Assembly (NCBI GenBank): GCA_023410595.1
Contig: JAEYPO010000009.1
Location: 124,001-188,000, forward strand
DNA from: Bacillota bacterium
GTDB lineage: Bacteria > Bacillota > Clostridia > Christensenellales > SZUA-584
Reading direction: 5' to 3'
DNA length: 64,000 nt
This document shows, piece after piece, positions 49,708 through 58,535 of the stretch; position 1 is the first letter of the stretch, and each line of letters opens with the position of its first letter. The notes under the pieces were generated by a model. It saw only the letters and a list, made by a program, of their open reading frames with translations, was not told the DNA's origin and did not search any database. The translations under genes were made by a program, and so were the position numbers.

Positions 49708-49775
49708 ATTACACCTTTCTTTTACATCGTTTACATAATAATTACAGTTATATACATCGCATATGATACAATAAT

Positions 49776-49808
49776 AAAACGCCGTTTGCAAATGCTAAGC
49801 GGCGTTTT
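49776..49808 (-). terminator. Intrinsic terminator after VanW copy 3
   Basis: AAAACGCCG (49776-49784) pairs with CGGCGTTTT (49800-49808) around a 15-base loop; the minus strand continues with ATTATTG. It lies 70 bases past the stop of copy 3. Confidence 0.75.
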
Positions 49809-49881
49809 TACAGAAATTTAATCCAAATTTAAAATACTGTGACTTAAATGTAAAATACCCTTTATGTTTATAACAATTCCG

Positions 49882-51375
49882 TCATGCCGCGGGCGACACT
49901 GCCGGGGCGGGGATGCCCAGCGCCGGGTCGGGGAAGTTGCAATAATACTCTCCCTGAAACACGGCGTACGTCGTCTTCGTGAAAAACTCGGGCGTCCCTG
50001 CCTCATTTCCGTCCTTGTCTACGTAATACTTGTATATCTCCCACACCTGACCTTCCCTCGGCTTTATCCATTCCCTTTGCTTGCCCGGGGCAATGGGTTC
50101 TCCGTCAGGGTCCGCCGCGGAATCGTAATGCATTATAGGCGCTGCGGGAGGCGTCGTCTGCACCTTCTGCCTTTTAAATTCGATGGAATACCCGTTCTTT
50201 ATAGGCGGACCGTACGTCTCGACTGTCACCGTCTTCTCATTCTCATCCACATGGCAAATGATCAAAACGGGGTACTGGAACGGGTTGCGCAGCACGAGGT
50301 CCGGCCCGCCCGTGCTTATAGTAGCGTCCATTCCGGTGTCGATATAATCCGATGGCCAGCTGTGAGGCTTTCTCTGCACTATCTCAAGCTCCGAACGTAT
50401 CGCCGCATTATAAAGCGTGCTCGAGACCTGGCATACTCCTCCGCCGTACTGTTCGGAATACCTTCCGTTCTCTATACCGTCCGCTTCCGTCCAGCCCAGT
50501 TCTTTTGCGGTCTGCGCATTGCGCGGCCCGGCGGTGTCGTTTACCGACCAATCCTTGCCCGGCGCTATTACCGACCCATTTACCAGCCCCGAGAGTATGT
50601 TTATATTCTTCACCCTGTCTTTGCTGTCATGCTTCTCAAAAGACGAATACCACGAGCGTATGAGCGCAGTGTTTTCTTTCAGCTTCTCCACAGTCAGCTT
50701 CGGCTCTACTGTAATACACGGCGCTTCCACGGTGCTGAAATTGCCGCTGTTGATGTTGTCGCAGATAAGAGTGGAAAGCTGTGCGATGCTTACGTCCACG
50801 CCCTTTACTTCGTCAACAAAAACCGCATTCTGCCCCGGCGTCCACGTATCCGCTGCTTTCAGCGTCGCATCCTGAGGCGATACGTCATATTCCGCCTTAT
50901 GCGGCTGCAGCGCTTCGGCTACGGCGCCGGAGTCTGCATATACCGCAGGAAAATCCTTGCCGTTCTCCTTCGCCTGTTTCCTTTGCGCGTCCTTATCCGT
51001 GCCCGTGTTTCCCCATTTTACGGCGTTTTTAAGCGCGCCTTCCACTCCGGCTTTCAGCCCCAGCTCCTGCGCACCGTACGTAAACTCCCTGCCCTGCACT
51101 GTAAACGTATATGAAAAGCTGTTATACGCCTGCTGCGCCGCCGCTGTAAGCTGCTCGCTATTTGACGCCTGCTCCACGGTCATGCCCGACACGTCAACTC
51201 CGCCGACGCTGACGCCCTGCGCGAACCTCCATGAGTCCAACACCTCGGCGCTCTGCTGCCCGCCGTTTCCGCCCGTTACTATCACTATAAGCACAACGAT
51301 GAGCATTACCACCAGCACGCCCAGCGCCATTAATAATTGTTTGAAAAGTCTTTGTCTGCTTCCTCTCTTTGGCAT
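49882..51375 (-). CDS. VanW-domain cell-envelope protein, copy 3
   Basis: A 497-residue member of the same family, shorter and more divergent in the N-terminal region, which suggests an older duplication. It keeps the N-terminal helix (about 13-35), GVSVGGVDVSGMTVEQASNS, a second FAQ/SYTFTVQGREFTYGA region, PGKDWSVNDTAGPR, YGGGVCQVSSTLYNAA and the MDATISTGGPDLVLRNPF motif. ATG 51375 follows GGGGGG. The first gene after rex-yjbQ in the transcription direction, 25 bases beyond yjbQ, so read-through from that operon is possible. Confidence 0.88.
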   Translation of the reverse strand: MPKRGSRQRLFKQLLMALGVLVVMLIVVLIVIVTGGNGGQQSAEVLDSWRFAQGVSVGGVDVSGMTVEQASNSEQLTAAAQQAYNSFSYTFTVQGREFTYGAQELGLKAGVEGALKNAVKWGNTGTDKDAQRKQAKENGKDFPAVYADSGAVAEALQPHKAEYDVSPQDATLKAADTWTPGQNAVFVDEVKGVDVSIAQLSTLICDNINSGNFSTVEAPCITVEPKLTVEKLKENTALIRSWYSSFEKHDSKDRVKNINILSGLVNGSVIAPGKDWSVNDTAGPRNAQTAKELGWTEADGIENGRYSEQYGGGVCQVSSTLYNAAIRSELEIVQRKPHSWPSDYIDTGMDATISTGGPDLVLRNPFQYPVLIICHVDENEKTVTVETYGPPIKNGYSIEFKRQKVQTTPPAAPIMHYDSAADPDGEPIAPGKQREWIKPREGQVWEIYKYYVDKDGNEAGTPEFFTKTTYAVFQGEYYCNFPDPALGIPAPAVSPAA

Positions 51376-51400
51376 TAGGAATCCCCCCTGTTTGTTCCTT

Positions 51401-51796
51401 TTACTTATCACCGATTATCTTTATATAAGCTTTTCTGTTCCTGGGTCCGTCGTATTCACAGAAATATACGCTCTGCCACGTTCCCAAGTTAAGCCTCGAT
51501 CCTTCTACTATGACGCTTGCCGACGAGCCGGTGAGCACCGCCTTTGTATGCGCGTCCGAGTTCCCCTCACAATGCGCAAAGCCCGAATTTGGTACCGCGC
51601 GCTCCAGCGCGAAAAGCACATCTTTCTTTACGTCGGGGTCAGCGTTCTCGTTTATCGCCACGCCCGCCGTCGTGTGCGGAATAAAAATACAGGCTATGCC
51701 GCTCTTGATTCCGCTTTTCGCAACGCAAGCCTGCACATCGCGCGTAATATCAATAAACTCGCATCGCTTATTTGATTTAATGCTTATCGTTTCCAC
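51401..51796 (-). CDS. yjbQ: YjbQ/UPF0047 family protein
   Basis: A 131-residue protein of the YjbQ family; some members have weak thiamine-phosphate synthase activity, but the true role is unsettled. Conserved blocks are CIFIPHTTAGVAINENADPDV, SDAHTKAVLTGSSASVIV and LGTWQSVYFCEYDGPR. It starts at GTG 51796 with GAGGGAAAACC upstream and overlaps the rex 3' end by 20 bases, so it is co-transcribed with rex. Confidence 0.92.
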   Translation of the reverse strand: METISIKSNKRCEFIDITRDVQACVAKSGIKSGIACIFIPHTTAGVAINENADPDVKKDVLFALERAVPNSGFAHCEGNSDAHTKAVLTGSSASVIVEGSRLNLGTWQSVYFCEYDGPRNRKAYIKIIGDK

Positions 51797-52421
51797 GGTT
51801 TTCCCTCATATGGTAAGACAGCACATACAGGCTGTCGCTCAAATGCACGTTTTCTACGCTTACGCCGCTGCGCGCCGCAACGTCCACGGGCGCAAAATTC
51901 CATATGCCCTTCACGCCGAGGCCGGCAAGCTCGTCCGAAAGCCCCTGAGCATATTGCTTCGGAACTGCGATTATGCCAATATCGACGTTGTTTTCCACCA
52001 CAAAGTCCGCCATGGAATACATGGGCTGAACTACGAGCCCGCCTATCTCCTTGCCTATAACGGCCTTGTCCGCGTCGAACACGGCTATGATGCTGTAGCC
52101 TTCATAGGGGAAATTCTTATATTTAAGCAGCGCCTGCCCGATATTGCCCGCCCCTATTATTATGGCTTTGTGCGAAGCCCCGATATCGAGTATCCTCATT
52201 ATCTCCTGACGCAGCCGCGACACCTGATAGCCGTAGCCCTGTTGTCCGAAACCGCCGAAGCAATTAAGGTCGCGCCTTATCTGCGAAGCGTTAAGTCTCA
52301 TGTCCTTGCTCATCTTGGACGAAGAGACCTTCTCAGTACCATATGCCTCGAGTTCGGACAAATATCTGTAATACTTAGGAAGCCTTCTTATTACCGCGTC
52401 GGATATCCTGTAATCCTGCAT
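51777..52421 (-). CDS. rex: Redox-sensing transcriptional repressor Rex
   Basis: A 214-residue repressor that senses the NADH/NAD+ ratio and controls fermentation and respiration genes. N-terminal winged helix: VIRRLPKYYRYLSELEAYG, SSSKMSKDMRLNASQIRRDL, then FGGFGQQGYGYQV. C-terminal Rossmann fold: AIIIGAGNIGQALLKY and VFDADKAVIGKEI. ATG 52421 follows GGGAGGAACTTT; the longer open frame crosses the promoter. It heads the rex-yjbQ pair. Confidence 0.96.
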   Translation of the reverse strand: MQDYRISDAVIRRLPKYYRYLSELEAYGTEKVSSSKMSKDMRLNASQIRRDLNCFGGFGQQGYGYQVSRLRQEIMRILDIGASHKAIIIGAGNIGQALLKYKNFPYEGYSIIAVFDADKAVIGKEIGGLVVQPMYSMADFVVENNVDIGIIAVPKQYAQGLSDELAGLGVKGIWNFAPVDVAARSGVSVENVHLSDSLYVLSYHMRENRGNDKH

Positions 52422-52437
52422 AAAGTTCCTCCCTATT

Positions 52438-52474
52438 TTGTACATTATAGCATATTGCATGTTATATTGTACAA
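52438..52474 (-). promoter_or_regulatory. Probable rex promoter flanked by TTGTACAA-type palindromes
   Basis: A -10 TATAAT on the minus strand (52444-52449) lies 23 bases before the rex start codon. TTGTACAT (52438-52445) and the perfect palindrome TTGTACAA (52467-52474) bracket the -10 region, 29 bases centre to centre. They do not match the usual Rex operator, so any autoregulation is uncertain. Confidence 0.5.
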
Positions 52475-52718
52475 AAACTTTTACAGCGCCAAAAATGCGT
52501 TTTTTAAGTGCAAAAGCACTGATATATACGATATTTTTCAGTATTGTCCTTGATATCCGTGTCAAATATTATATAATATTAACATTAATATATAATTAAT
52601 ATTCTCAGAGCTTTTCCTCTATATTTTCAAAGCGCGGCTAAAGAGGCACTGCGGCAAAAAGCGTCCCCTGTATGCAGAGGCATTTTATATAATAATTTAT
52701 TTTCAGGAGGAATCATTC

Positions 52719-53324
52719 ATGTATAACAGAGCAAGGACACCTGCTTTTGTTTTGGGGCTTTTTGGGGGATCGGTAAACGCTTTTTTTGGCATAATAGCAC
52801 TGATAGTTTTTATCTCGCTGTCTTCAGCATTGTCCCAATTTTCCTTCGGTTATGATGCTACGCCTCAATTGCTGTTTTTTATAGGGATTATTATTGCATT
52901 CATTCTTAATTACATAGGCGCTTTGATTTGCATACGAAGACGCACCGTCGGGGGAGTAATAATGCTTATCACCGCGCTGCTGCTGCTTATATTAACGATT
53001 ATAACCTTAATAAATGCTACGGAAAGCGCTTCGTCAATTCCATTCGGAGATTATTTTGGATACAGCTCGCCTTTTACGGCATTTATGTCCGGCGGAACTG
53101 TATTTATAATTCTTTGGATGATAGTAGAGCTGGTATCCATAATAGGCGCTATACTTTGCTTCTCGCACGCAGGCCCCGCCGCTTATGCTCCTTACGGTCG
53201 GCTCTATGGTCAGCCGTTCGGACAACCGCCTTATGGCCAGCCGTACGCACAGCAGCCATATGCCCAGCCGCCTTATGGCCAGCCTCCGCAGCCTGAAAAT
53301 AACGTAAACCCCGAAAGTAAATAA
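52719..53324 (+). CDS. DUF4064-like membrane protein with Pro/Tyr/Gly/Gln tail
   Basis: A 201-residue protein with four membrane helices (about 9-35, 46-70, 78-98 and 122-145) and a low-complexity cytoplasmic or external tail of repeated PYGQP/PYAQP units (about 153-190). The helices resemble the DUF4064 group of small Gram-positive membrane proteins. TTCAGGAGG precedes ATG 52719. The gene at 53452 encodes a similar four-helix protein without the tail. Function unknown. Confidence 0.7.
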   Translation: MYNRARTPAFVLGLFGGSVNAFFGIIALIVFISLSSALSQFSFGYDATPQLLFFIGIIIAFILNYIGALICIRRRTVGGVIMLITALLLLILTIITLINATESASSIPFGDYFGYSSPFTAFMSGGTVFIILWMIVELVSIIGAILCFSHAGPAAYAPYGRLYGQPFGQPPYGQPYAQQPYAQPPYGQPPQPENNVNPESK

Positions 53325-53339
53325 GTCAGGCATAAACAT

Positions 53340-53381
53340 AAGGCTTATAATAATTCCGAAATAACGGATATTATAAGCCTT
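53340..53381 (+). terminator. Intrinsic terminator
   Basis: A 13-bp perfect stem (53340-53352 with 53369-53381) with A-rich and T-rich ends lies 16 bases after the first DUF4064-like gene. Confidence 0.8.
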
Positions 53382-53451
53382 TGTCTGTTTATGACAACAC
53401 AGTATTGTTTGAGATACGGCATAACCAGGGCCCTTTTCAGGAGTTTAAAAA

Positions 53452-53874
53452 ATGAAAGCAAATAAAAATCCGGAGTATATTTTAGGGTATATCGCCTCGG
53501 TAGTGAATATCGTTTTGGGGGCCGTATTGCTGATGAGCCTTATTGCCGTTTCCTCATACGGTTTAAACGCTCAGGCAGCGCTTATCTACGCGCTTGTTTT
53601 TATTGCGATATTATTGAACTTCACCGGAGTCAGAACGTGCAGAACAAACAGAGCCCGCGGAGGTGCGTTTATGCTCGCGACGGCCGCGCCGCTGCTTGGC
53701 TACATTATCTTCGTACTTGCCGCCCCGACTTCGGTCTATATTACCAAGTACTGGTGGATGTCGGCGCTAATGCTTCTGTGGCTGCTGGCACAGGTGCTGT
53801 CGATATCCGCGGCTGTTATATGCTTTATGCCGGCTTCAGGGCAGCCGCTTAAAGTCAAAGGCCGACAAAAATAA
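53452..53874 (+). CDS. DUF4064-like membrane protein, short paralogue
   Basis: A 140-residue protein with four predicted helices, similar in layout to the gene at 52719: PEYILGYIASVVNIVLGAVL corresponds to PAFVLGLFGGSVNAFFGIIA of the first, and the third helix follows a basic CRTNRARGGA loop as CIRRRTVGGV does there. It lacks the repeat tail. AGGAGTTTAAAAA precedes ATG 53452. Probably a local duplication. Function unknown. Confidence 0.7.
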   Translation: MKANKNPEYILGYIASVVNIVLGAVLLMSLIAVSSYGLNAQAALIYALVFIAILLNFTGVRTCRTNRARGGAFMLATAAPLLGYIIFVLAAPTSVYITKYWWMSALMLLWLLAQVLSISAAVICFMPASGQPLKVKGRQK

Positions 53875-53893
53875 AAGACCCGTAAGGTCTTTT
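53873..53893. terminator. Short bidirectional terminator
   Basis: AAAAGACC (53873-53880) pairs with GGTCTTTT (53886-53893), loop CGTAA. It overlaps the stop codon of the gene at 53452 and lies 13 bases before the convergent diguanylate cyclase stop. Confidence 0.8.
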
Positions 53894-53906
53894 GATATCA
53901 CGGGAA

Positions 53907-55706
53907 TCACTTTACGCTGTCTATCGCGCTTTCATATAGCTTAATGCCGTTCTTGCCGTGGCCTTTTATGTAATACATCGCGGCGTCGGCGTGGCGGAAC
54001 AGTTCGTCGTACGTTCTGCCGTCTTGCGGGTACAGGCTTACTCCTATGCTGAACATTGGAAGGATGCACGTTTTTTCATCGACTTTTAAAGGCTTGATGC
54101 GCTTTTTCATGGCGTAAAGGCTTTCCAGCACGTTGGACGATGATTCTATATTTTTAAGGAGAACCACAAATTCGTCTCCTCCTACCCTTCCGATGATGTC
54201 GGTAGAACGCAGCGAGGAAGTCATCACCTTTGCCAGCGATTGTATCAGCCTGTCTCCCGCTTTATGCCCAAGGCTGTCGTTGACCTCCTTTAAATTGTCG
54301 ATATCGAGAACGAGCAGCGCGTGGCCTAAGCCAGCGCCTTCTCCCGCAAGATAATTTTCTATAAGCGTATAGGTGGTCATGTTGTTATATAGTCCCGTAA
54401 GGGAGTCTCTTTGAGCATCATACATGAGCTTCTGCTCGCTCTTTTTCTGCGAGTCTATGTCGGTAAGCTTATACAGGCAGCGGTACGGCTTTCCGTTTTC
54501 ATCCCTGAGCACGACGCCTCGGCAGCGGCACCAAAAAAAGCTTCCGTCCCCCCGCTTCATTCTGAAATCGACGCTGAACGTATCGCCCGCCTTCCCGAGG
54601 TCTTCCGTTTTCACCAGTATGCCGATGTCGTCCGGATGTATCATGCCCGCGTCTATTTCTCCCTGCGGAAAGTTTTCACGTATTAAATCTCTTTTCAGCA
54701 GTTCATCCGTTTCGCCCAGCACCTCTGCGTGCCCCGTAATAAGGTCGTGGTCTAACACGACTTCCAGCCCTAAGCCGTTTAGCAGCTTCTGCAGCTCTTT
54801 GTTGCGCTGCAGCGTCTCCTCTTCGCGCTTCAACATCTCCGCCATCACCTCGCCGTGAACGTCCCTTACCGTCATCAGTATATCGTCCTCTTCCGGCGTG
54901 CAGTTGCTGTATGTAACCTCTCTCCAGCGCATTTCGGGCGTATCGCACAGCCTGTAACGATAGCTGTATAAGGGATTCTCCGCCATACGCTCAATCAAGA
55001 CGGGAAGCTTTAAGTTATCGTAGTAGTCCCCTCGGTCTTCTTTTGGAATGAGCGTTTCGCGTATCGTTATCAATACAGTATCATAATCTCCCCTTAAGGG
55101 CACCCTGTGCGTATTGATTTCGTTTTTTGCGGAAAGCTCAAATGTTCCCGTTCTCTTATTCAATATGCTTACATACTCATAATTTGCGAGCATTACAGAT
55201 TCCATGAGCTTGCGCAGCCGGTAATTCTCAAGTTCTCGCGCTTTCTGCTCTTCTATAGGCCCCGCGAGCGTTATCTCCAGCACTTCGTTGTTATCATGGT
55301 TTTTAAGGAATATCACCGTCGTCTTAATCCAGCCGTATTCTCCGTTGTCTTTAAGCTGCCTGCATTCGTATGCTACCTTCTTCTCCCCTTTCGCGTAAGC
55401 CTCAAGCAGCTTATCGCGGGAAAACGTCTCTATAAACTTATTCCTGTGAGCGGGGTCTATCGTAGTCACCCCAACAGTTACGAGGTCGTCAAAAACGCCG
55501 CTTTCAGTCGCTTTCTTAGTTGCGAAATTCTCGTATTCCAATATTTTGTATGTATTTTTCGTAAGATTAGCGGATATGACCAAAGGAAACGCTTCCGAAA
55601 TCGCGTAGAGCAGGTTCTTAAGCTCGTTTGAATCGGGTATTCCTCCGCGCATTGAAGGGTATTTTCCCGATCTTTTTTTGTATGTGCTCCGTCTTCTGCC
55701 ATCCAT
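53907..55706 (-). CDS. PAS-containing diguanylate cyclase
   Basis: A 599-residue soluble signalling protein. The C-terminal GGDEF domain (about 425-595) has the intact catalytic motif IGRVGGDEFVVLL and, five residues before it, the RSTD inhibitory I-site, so it should make cyclic-di-GMP and be feedback controlled. The N-terminal part contains two or three PAS-like domains (for example FSVDFRMKRGDGSFFWCRCR, a PAC-type segment), with no membrane span. AAGGACG precedes ATG 55706 at a slightly long distance. The sensed signal is unknown. Confidence 0.9.
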   Translation of the reverse strand: MDGRRRSTYKKRSGKYPSMRGGIPDSNELKNLLYAISEAFPLVISANLTKNTYKILEYENFATKKATESGVFDDLVTVGVTTIDPAHRNKFIETFSRDKLLEAYAKGEKKVAYECRQLKDNGEYGWIKTTVIFLKNHDNNEVLEITLAGPIEEQKARELENYRLRKLMESVMLANYEYVSILNKRTGTFELSAKNEINTHRVPLRGDYDTVLITIRETLIPKEDRGDYYDNLKLPVLIERMAENPLYSYRYRLCDTPEMRWREVTYSNCTPEEDDILMTVRDVHGEVMAEMLKREEETLQRNKELQKLLNGLGLEVVLDHDLITGHAEVLGETDELLKRDLIRENFPQGEIDAGMIHPDDIGILVKTEDLGKAGDTFSVDFRMKRGDGSFFWCRCRGVVLRDENGKPYRCLYKLTDIDSQKKSEQKLMYDAQRDSLTGLYNNMTTYTLIENYLAGEGAGLGHALLVLDIDNLKEVNDSLGHKAGDRLIQSLAKVMTSSLRSTDIIGRVGGDEFVVLLKNIESSSNVLESLYAMKKRIKPLKVDEKTCILPMFSIGVSLYPQDGRTYDELFRHADAAMYYIKGHGKNGIKLYESAIDSVK

Positions 55707-56024
55707 TATACTTACGTCCTTGTTAATATTGATGTACCTGTTACACCGTTTTAACGCACCATGTTTCGCTTAACTGTACTTAACGTAGCAAGAGGAAGCG
55801 TAATTCCCAGGCTTTTAATTCTATAATTAGCAGAAACTTTATATATATTACATCAGTACATATTTTATCCGCATTATACTATGCATTATGCATCTACCGC
55901 AACAATCCGATGCTGATCGGCGAATATAATACTTGCTCCGGTAGACACTTGGAAGCTTATTTTTTAGATATAAAGAAAAGCTTATGCGGCGCGCATAAGC
56001 TTTTACTGTATTCTTAAATTATTA
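55707..56024. other. 318-base gene-free interval
   Basis: Between the cyclase start and the oxidoreductase stop. The right end holds the terminator listed separately; the left part is A+T rich and presumably contains the cyclase promoter, but no convincing -35/-10 pair was found. Nothing else is seen. Confidence 0.5.
55976..56004 (-). terminator. Intrinsic terminator of the oxidoreductase gene
   Basis: AAAAGCTTATGC (55976-55987) pairs with GCATAAGCTTTT (55993-56004), loop GGCGC, a perfect 12-bp stem 21 bases past the stop codon. Confidence 0.85.
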
Positions 56025-58481
56025 TCAGATGAACAGCGTCGCGTCCGACGTCTCGGCCGCTCCGAGGAACGAGGCGACGCCCGCGTATTCTATGCCGTCT
56101 ATCAGTTCTTCTTTGTGTATGCCCATAACATCCATAGACATCGTGCACGCCACCAGCTTTACGCCGTTTTTTATCGCCTGCTCTATAAGCGAGTCGAGCG
56201 ACGCCACGTTTTTCTTTTTCATGATGCCTCTCATCATGGCGCTGCCCATGCCGAGCATGTTCATCTTGGAAAGCTTGAGCCTGCCAGCGCCTCTTGGCAT
56301 CATCGCGCCGAACATCTTCTCTATGAACGTCTTTTTAACGGCAGCCTTCTCGCGCTTGCGCAGTATGTTGAGCCCCCAGAACGTGAAGAACATCGTCACC
56401 TTCCTGCCCATGGCCGCCGCCCCGTTCGCTATGATGAAGCTCGCGAGCGCCTTGTCGAGGTCTCCGCTGAACACGACCATCGCCTTGTCGTCATACGACC
56501 TGGCAGCTACGCTGCAGTCCGGATCGGTGCAGCCTTTCTTTATCCAGACTGAAAAGCCGTTTTCCGTCTTTTCGCCCTTTATGTACGTGTTCTTCGTGCG
56601 GGCGCACCACGCGGCTGCGTCCGAGAAAAACCCCGGGTCCGTAGCGGTTATGTTTATCATATCCCCATCCCGCGCATTGCTTATCGCCTCATACAGCTTC
56701 ATCACCGGCCCCGGGCACTGCAGCCCGCACGCGTCGACTGTTATGGTATCAGCAGGCGTCGCCGCTACCGTGTTCGCTGCCGCTTGCTTAGGCATCGTGT
56801 TTTTTGTAACATCCCCGCCGGAAGCCTCGGTGTAGTCCCTGCTGACTGCCTTATACGTCGTATATCCTCCCGCGAGGTTCTTTACGTTCTTAAAGCCGGT
56901 TTGCATCATTATCCTTGACGCGATATACGAGCGCAGCCCCACGGCGCAGTGCACAACGTACATCTTATCCTTATCGAGCGTTTTAAGCTTATCCCTTAAG
57001 CTGTCTACCGGTATGTTAATGCTGCCCTCTATCGCGCCCATCTCCCGTTCGGCGGGCGTCCTTACGTCGAGTATAACAGCGTCCTTTAGCTTTTTCAGCT
57101 CCTCCACCGTTATATTATCCACGTTGCCCGACAGTATATTTTCCGCCGAAAACGCCGCTATGTTCACCGGGTCCTTTGCGGACGAATACGGCGGTGCGTA
57201 GCAGAGCTCCGTCTCTTCGAGATCGTATACCGTCGCGCCGAACTGCATGGCCGTCGCTATCACGTCTATGCGCTTCTCAACTCCCTTGTATCCTACGGCC
57301 TGCGCCCCAAGCACTTTTCCGTCCTTTGCGAATATGAGCTTTAGCGTCAGCGGCATACCGCCCGGATAGTATCCGGCATGGGAGAGCGGGTGCACTATCG
57401 TTATTTTATAATCGTCATTTATCTTTTTACCCGAAGCTTTGAGCTGGCGCTCGTTAAGCCCGGTGCATGCGACCGTCATATCGAACACCTTTGCTACCGA
57501 CGAGCCTTCGGTGCCCCTATATCTCCTGCCCATGCCGCATATGTTGTCGGCGGCCATGCGTCCCATCTTATTAGCCGGGCCCGCCAGAGGTATCATCGTT
57601 TCTTCGCCGCTAATTAAGTTTTTCACCTGCACCGCGTCTCCCACGGCGTAAATATTGTCGTCCGACGTTTTGAGTGTTTCGTCCACAACTATGCCGCCGT
57701 GTTTGCCCAGCTCAAGGCCGCATTCCCTGGCGAGCTGCGAGTTAGGCCTTACGCCTATCGAAAGTATTGCAATGTCGGCCGGTATGCTCCGTTTGTCTGT
57801 CAGCACGGCAAAACCGCCCTTGCCGTCCTCAAACCCTTGAACGCCCTCGCCCAGCACAAGCTTTACTCCGTTGTCCACAAGGTGCTTATGAACGGTCTGC
57901 GCCATATCAAAATCGAGATTTGACATTACCTGGTCCATCATATCGACCATGGTCACGGCGAGCCCCGCGTGCACGAGGTTTTCCGCCATCTCGACGCCTA
58001 TGAAGCCTCCGCCCACCACCACGGCGGATTTTGCGTCCCGTTCCTTTATGGCTGCGGCTATACTGTCCATATCGGGTATAGTCCACAGCCTATATACCTT
58101 ATCGCTTTCTATTCCAGATATATGCGGCACAATCGGGCTTGAGCCGGGCGAGAGCACAAGAGTATCATAGCTCTCGGTATATGTTTTGCCTTCGCTTTCC
58201 ACCGTTACTGTCTTTGCCTTGCGGTCTATCGATTTCACTTCGCTGTTTACCCGAACATCGACGTTGAACCTTGCCTTAAAGGATTCGGGCGTCTGCAGCA
58301 GCAGCTTTTCTCTCTTTTCTATCACTCCGCCGATAAAGTATGGCAGGCCGCAGTTCGCGAACGATATGTACGGCCCGCGCTCGAACAATATTATTCCGGC
58401 GTTTTCATCAAGCCTTCTTAGACGGGCTGCGCAGCTCGCTCCTCCGGCCACTCCTCCTACTATAAGCACTTTCTTTGTCAT
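56025..58481 (-). CDS. CoA-disulfide-reductase-type flavoprotein fused to rhodanese, TusA and DsrE domains
   Basis: An 818-residue sulfur-handling protein. Domains in order: FAD/NAD(P)H-binding CoA-disulfide reductase (1-450; GGVAGGASCAARLRR and the active-site cysteine C44 in FANCGLPYF), rhodanese (about 462-545; C511 in VVHCAVGLRSY), TusA/SirA (about 578-650; DACGLQCPGPVMKL with C588), and a DsrE/DsrF-like domain (about 663-818; C778 in VACTMSMDVMG). All four carry their active cysteine, so sulfur could be relayed along the chain. Two- and three-domain relatives act as NADH-dependent persulfide or polysulfide reductases. CAGGAGGTGCC precedes ATG 58481. A ferredoxin gene lies 54 bases upstream and is probably co-transcribed. 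Confidence 0.93.
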   Translation of the reverse strand: MTKKVLIVGGVAGGASCAARLRRLDENAGIILFERGPYISFANCGLPYFIGGVIEKREKLLLQTPESFKARFNVDVRVNSEVKSIDRKAKTVTVESEGKTYTESYDTLVLSPGSSPIVPHISGIESDKVYRLWTIPDMDSIAAAIKERDAKSAVVVGGGFIGVEMAENLVHAGLAVTMVDMMDQVMSNLDFDMAQTVHKHLVDNGVKLVLGEGVQGFEDGKGGFAVLTDKRSIPADIAILSIGVRPNSQLARECGLELGKHGGIVVDETLKTSDDNIYAVGDAVQVKNLISGEETMIPLAGPANKMGRMAADNICGMGRRYRGTEGSSVAKVFDMTVACTGLNERQLKASGKKINDDYKITIVHPLSHAGYYPGGMPLTLKLIFAKDGKVLGAQAVGYKGVEKRIDVIATAMQFGATVYDLEETELCYAPPYSSAKDPVNIAAFSAENILSGNVDNITVEELKKLKDAVILDVRTPAEREMGAIEGSINIPVDSLRDKLKTLDKDKMYVVHCAVGLRSYIASRIMMQTGFKNVKNLAGGYTTYKAVSRDYTEASGGDVTKNTMPKQAAANTVAATPADTITVDACGLQCPGPVMKLYEAISNARDGDMINITATDPGFFSDAAAWCARTKNTYIKGEKTENGFSVWIKKGCTDPDCSVAARSYDDKAMVVFSGDLDKALASFIIANGAAAMGRKVTMFFTFWGLNILRKREKAAVKKTFIEKMFGAMMPRGAGRLKLSKMNMLGMGSAMMRGIMKKKNVASLDSLIEQAIKNGVKLVACTMSMDVMGIHKEELIDGIEYAGVASFLGAAETSDATLFI

Positions 58482-58535
58482 ACCGGCACCTCCTGATATA
58501 ATAAACTTTACCCTTCTCCGTAAAAAAGCACCTGT

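Noticed and set aside
45934..51375. Vancomycin-resistance cluster
   Set aside because: Only VanW-domain proteins are present; no vanH, vanA/B-type ligase, vanX or VanRS pair.
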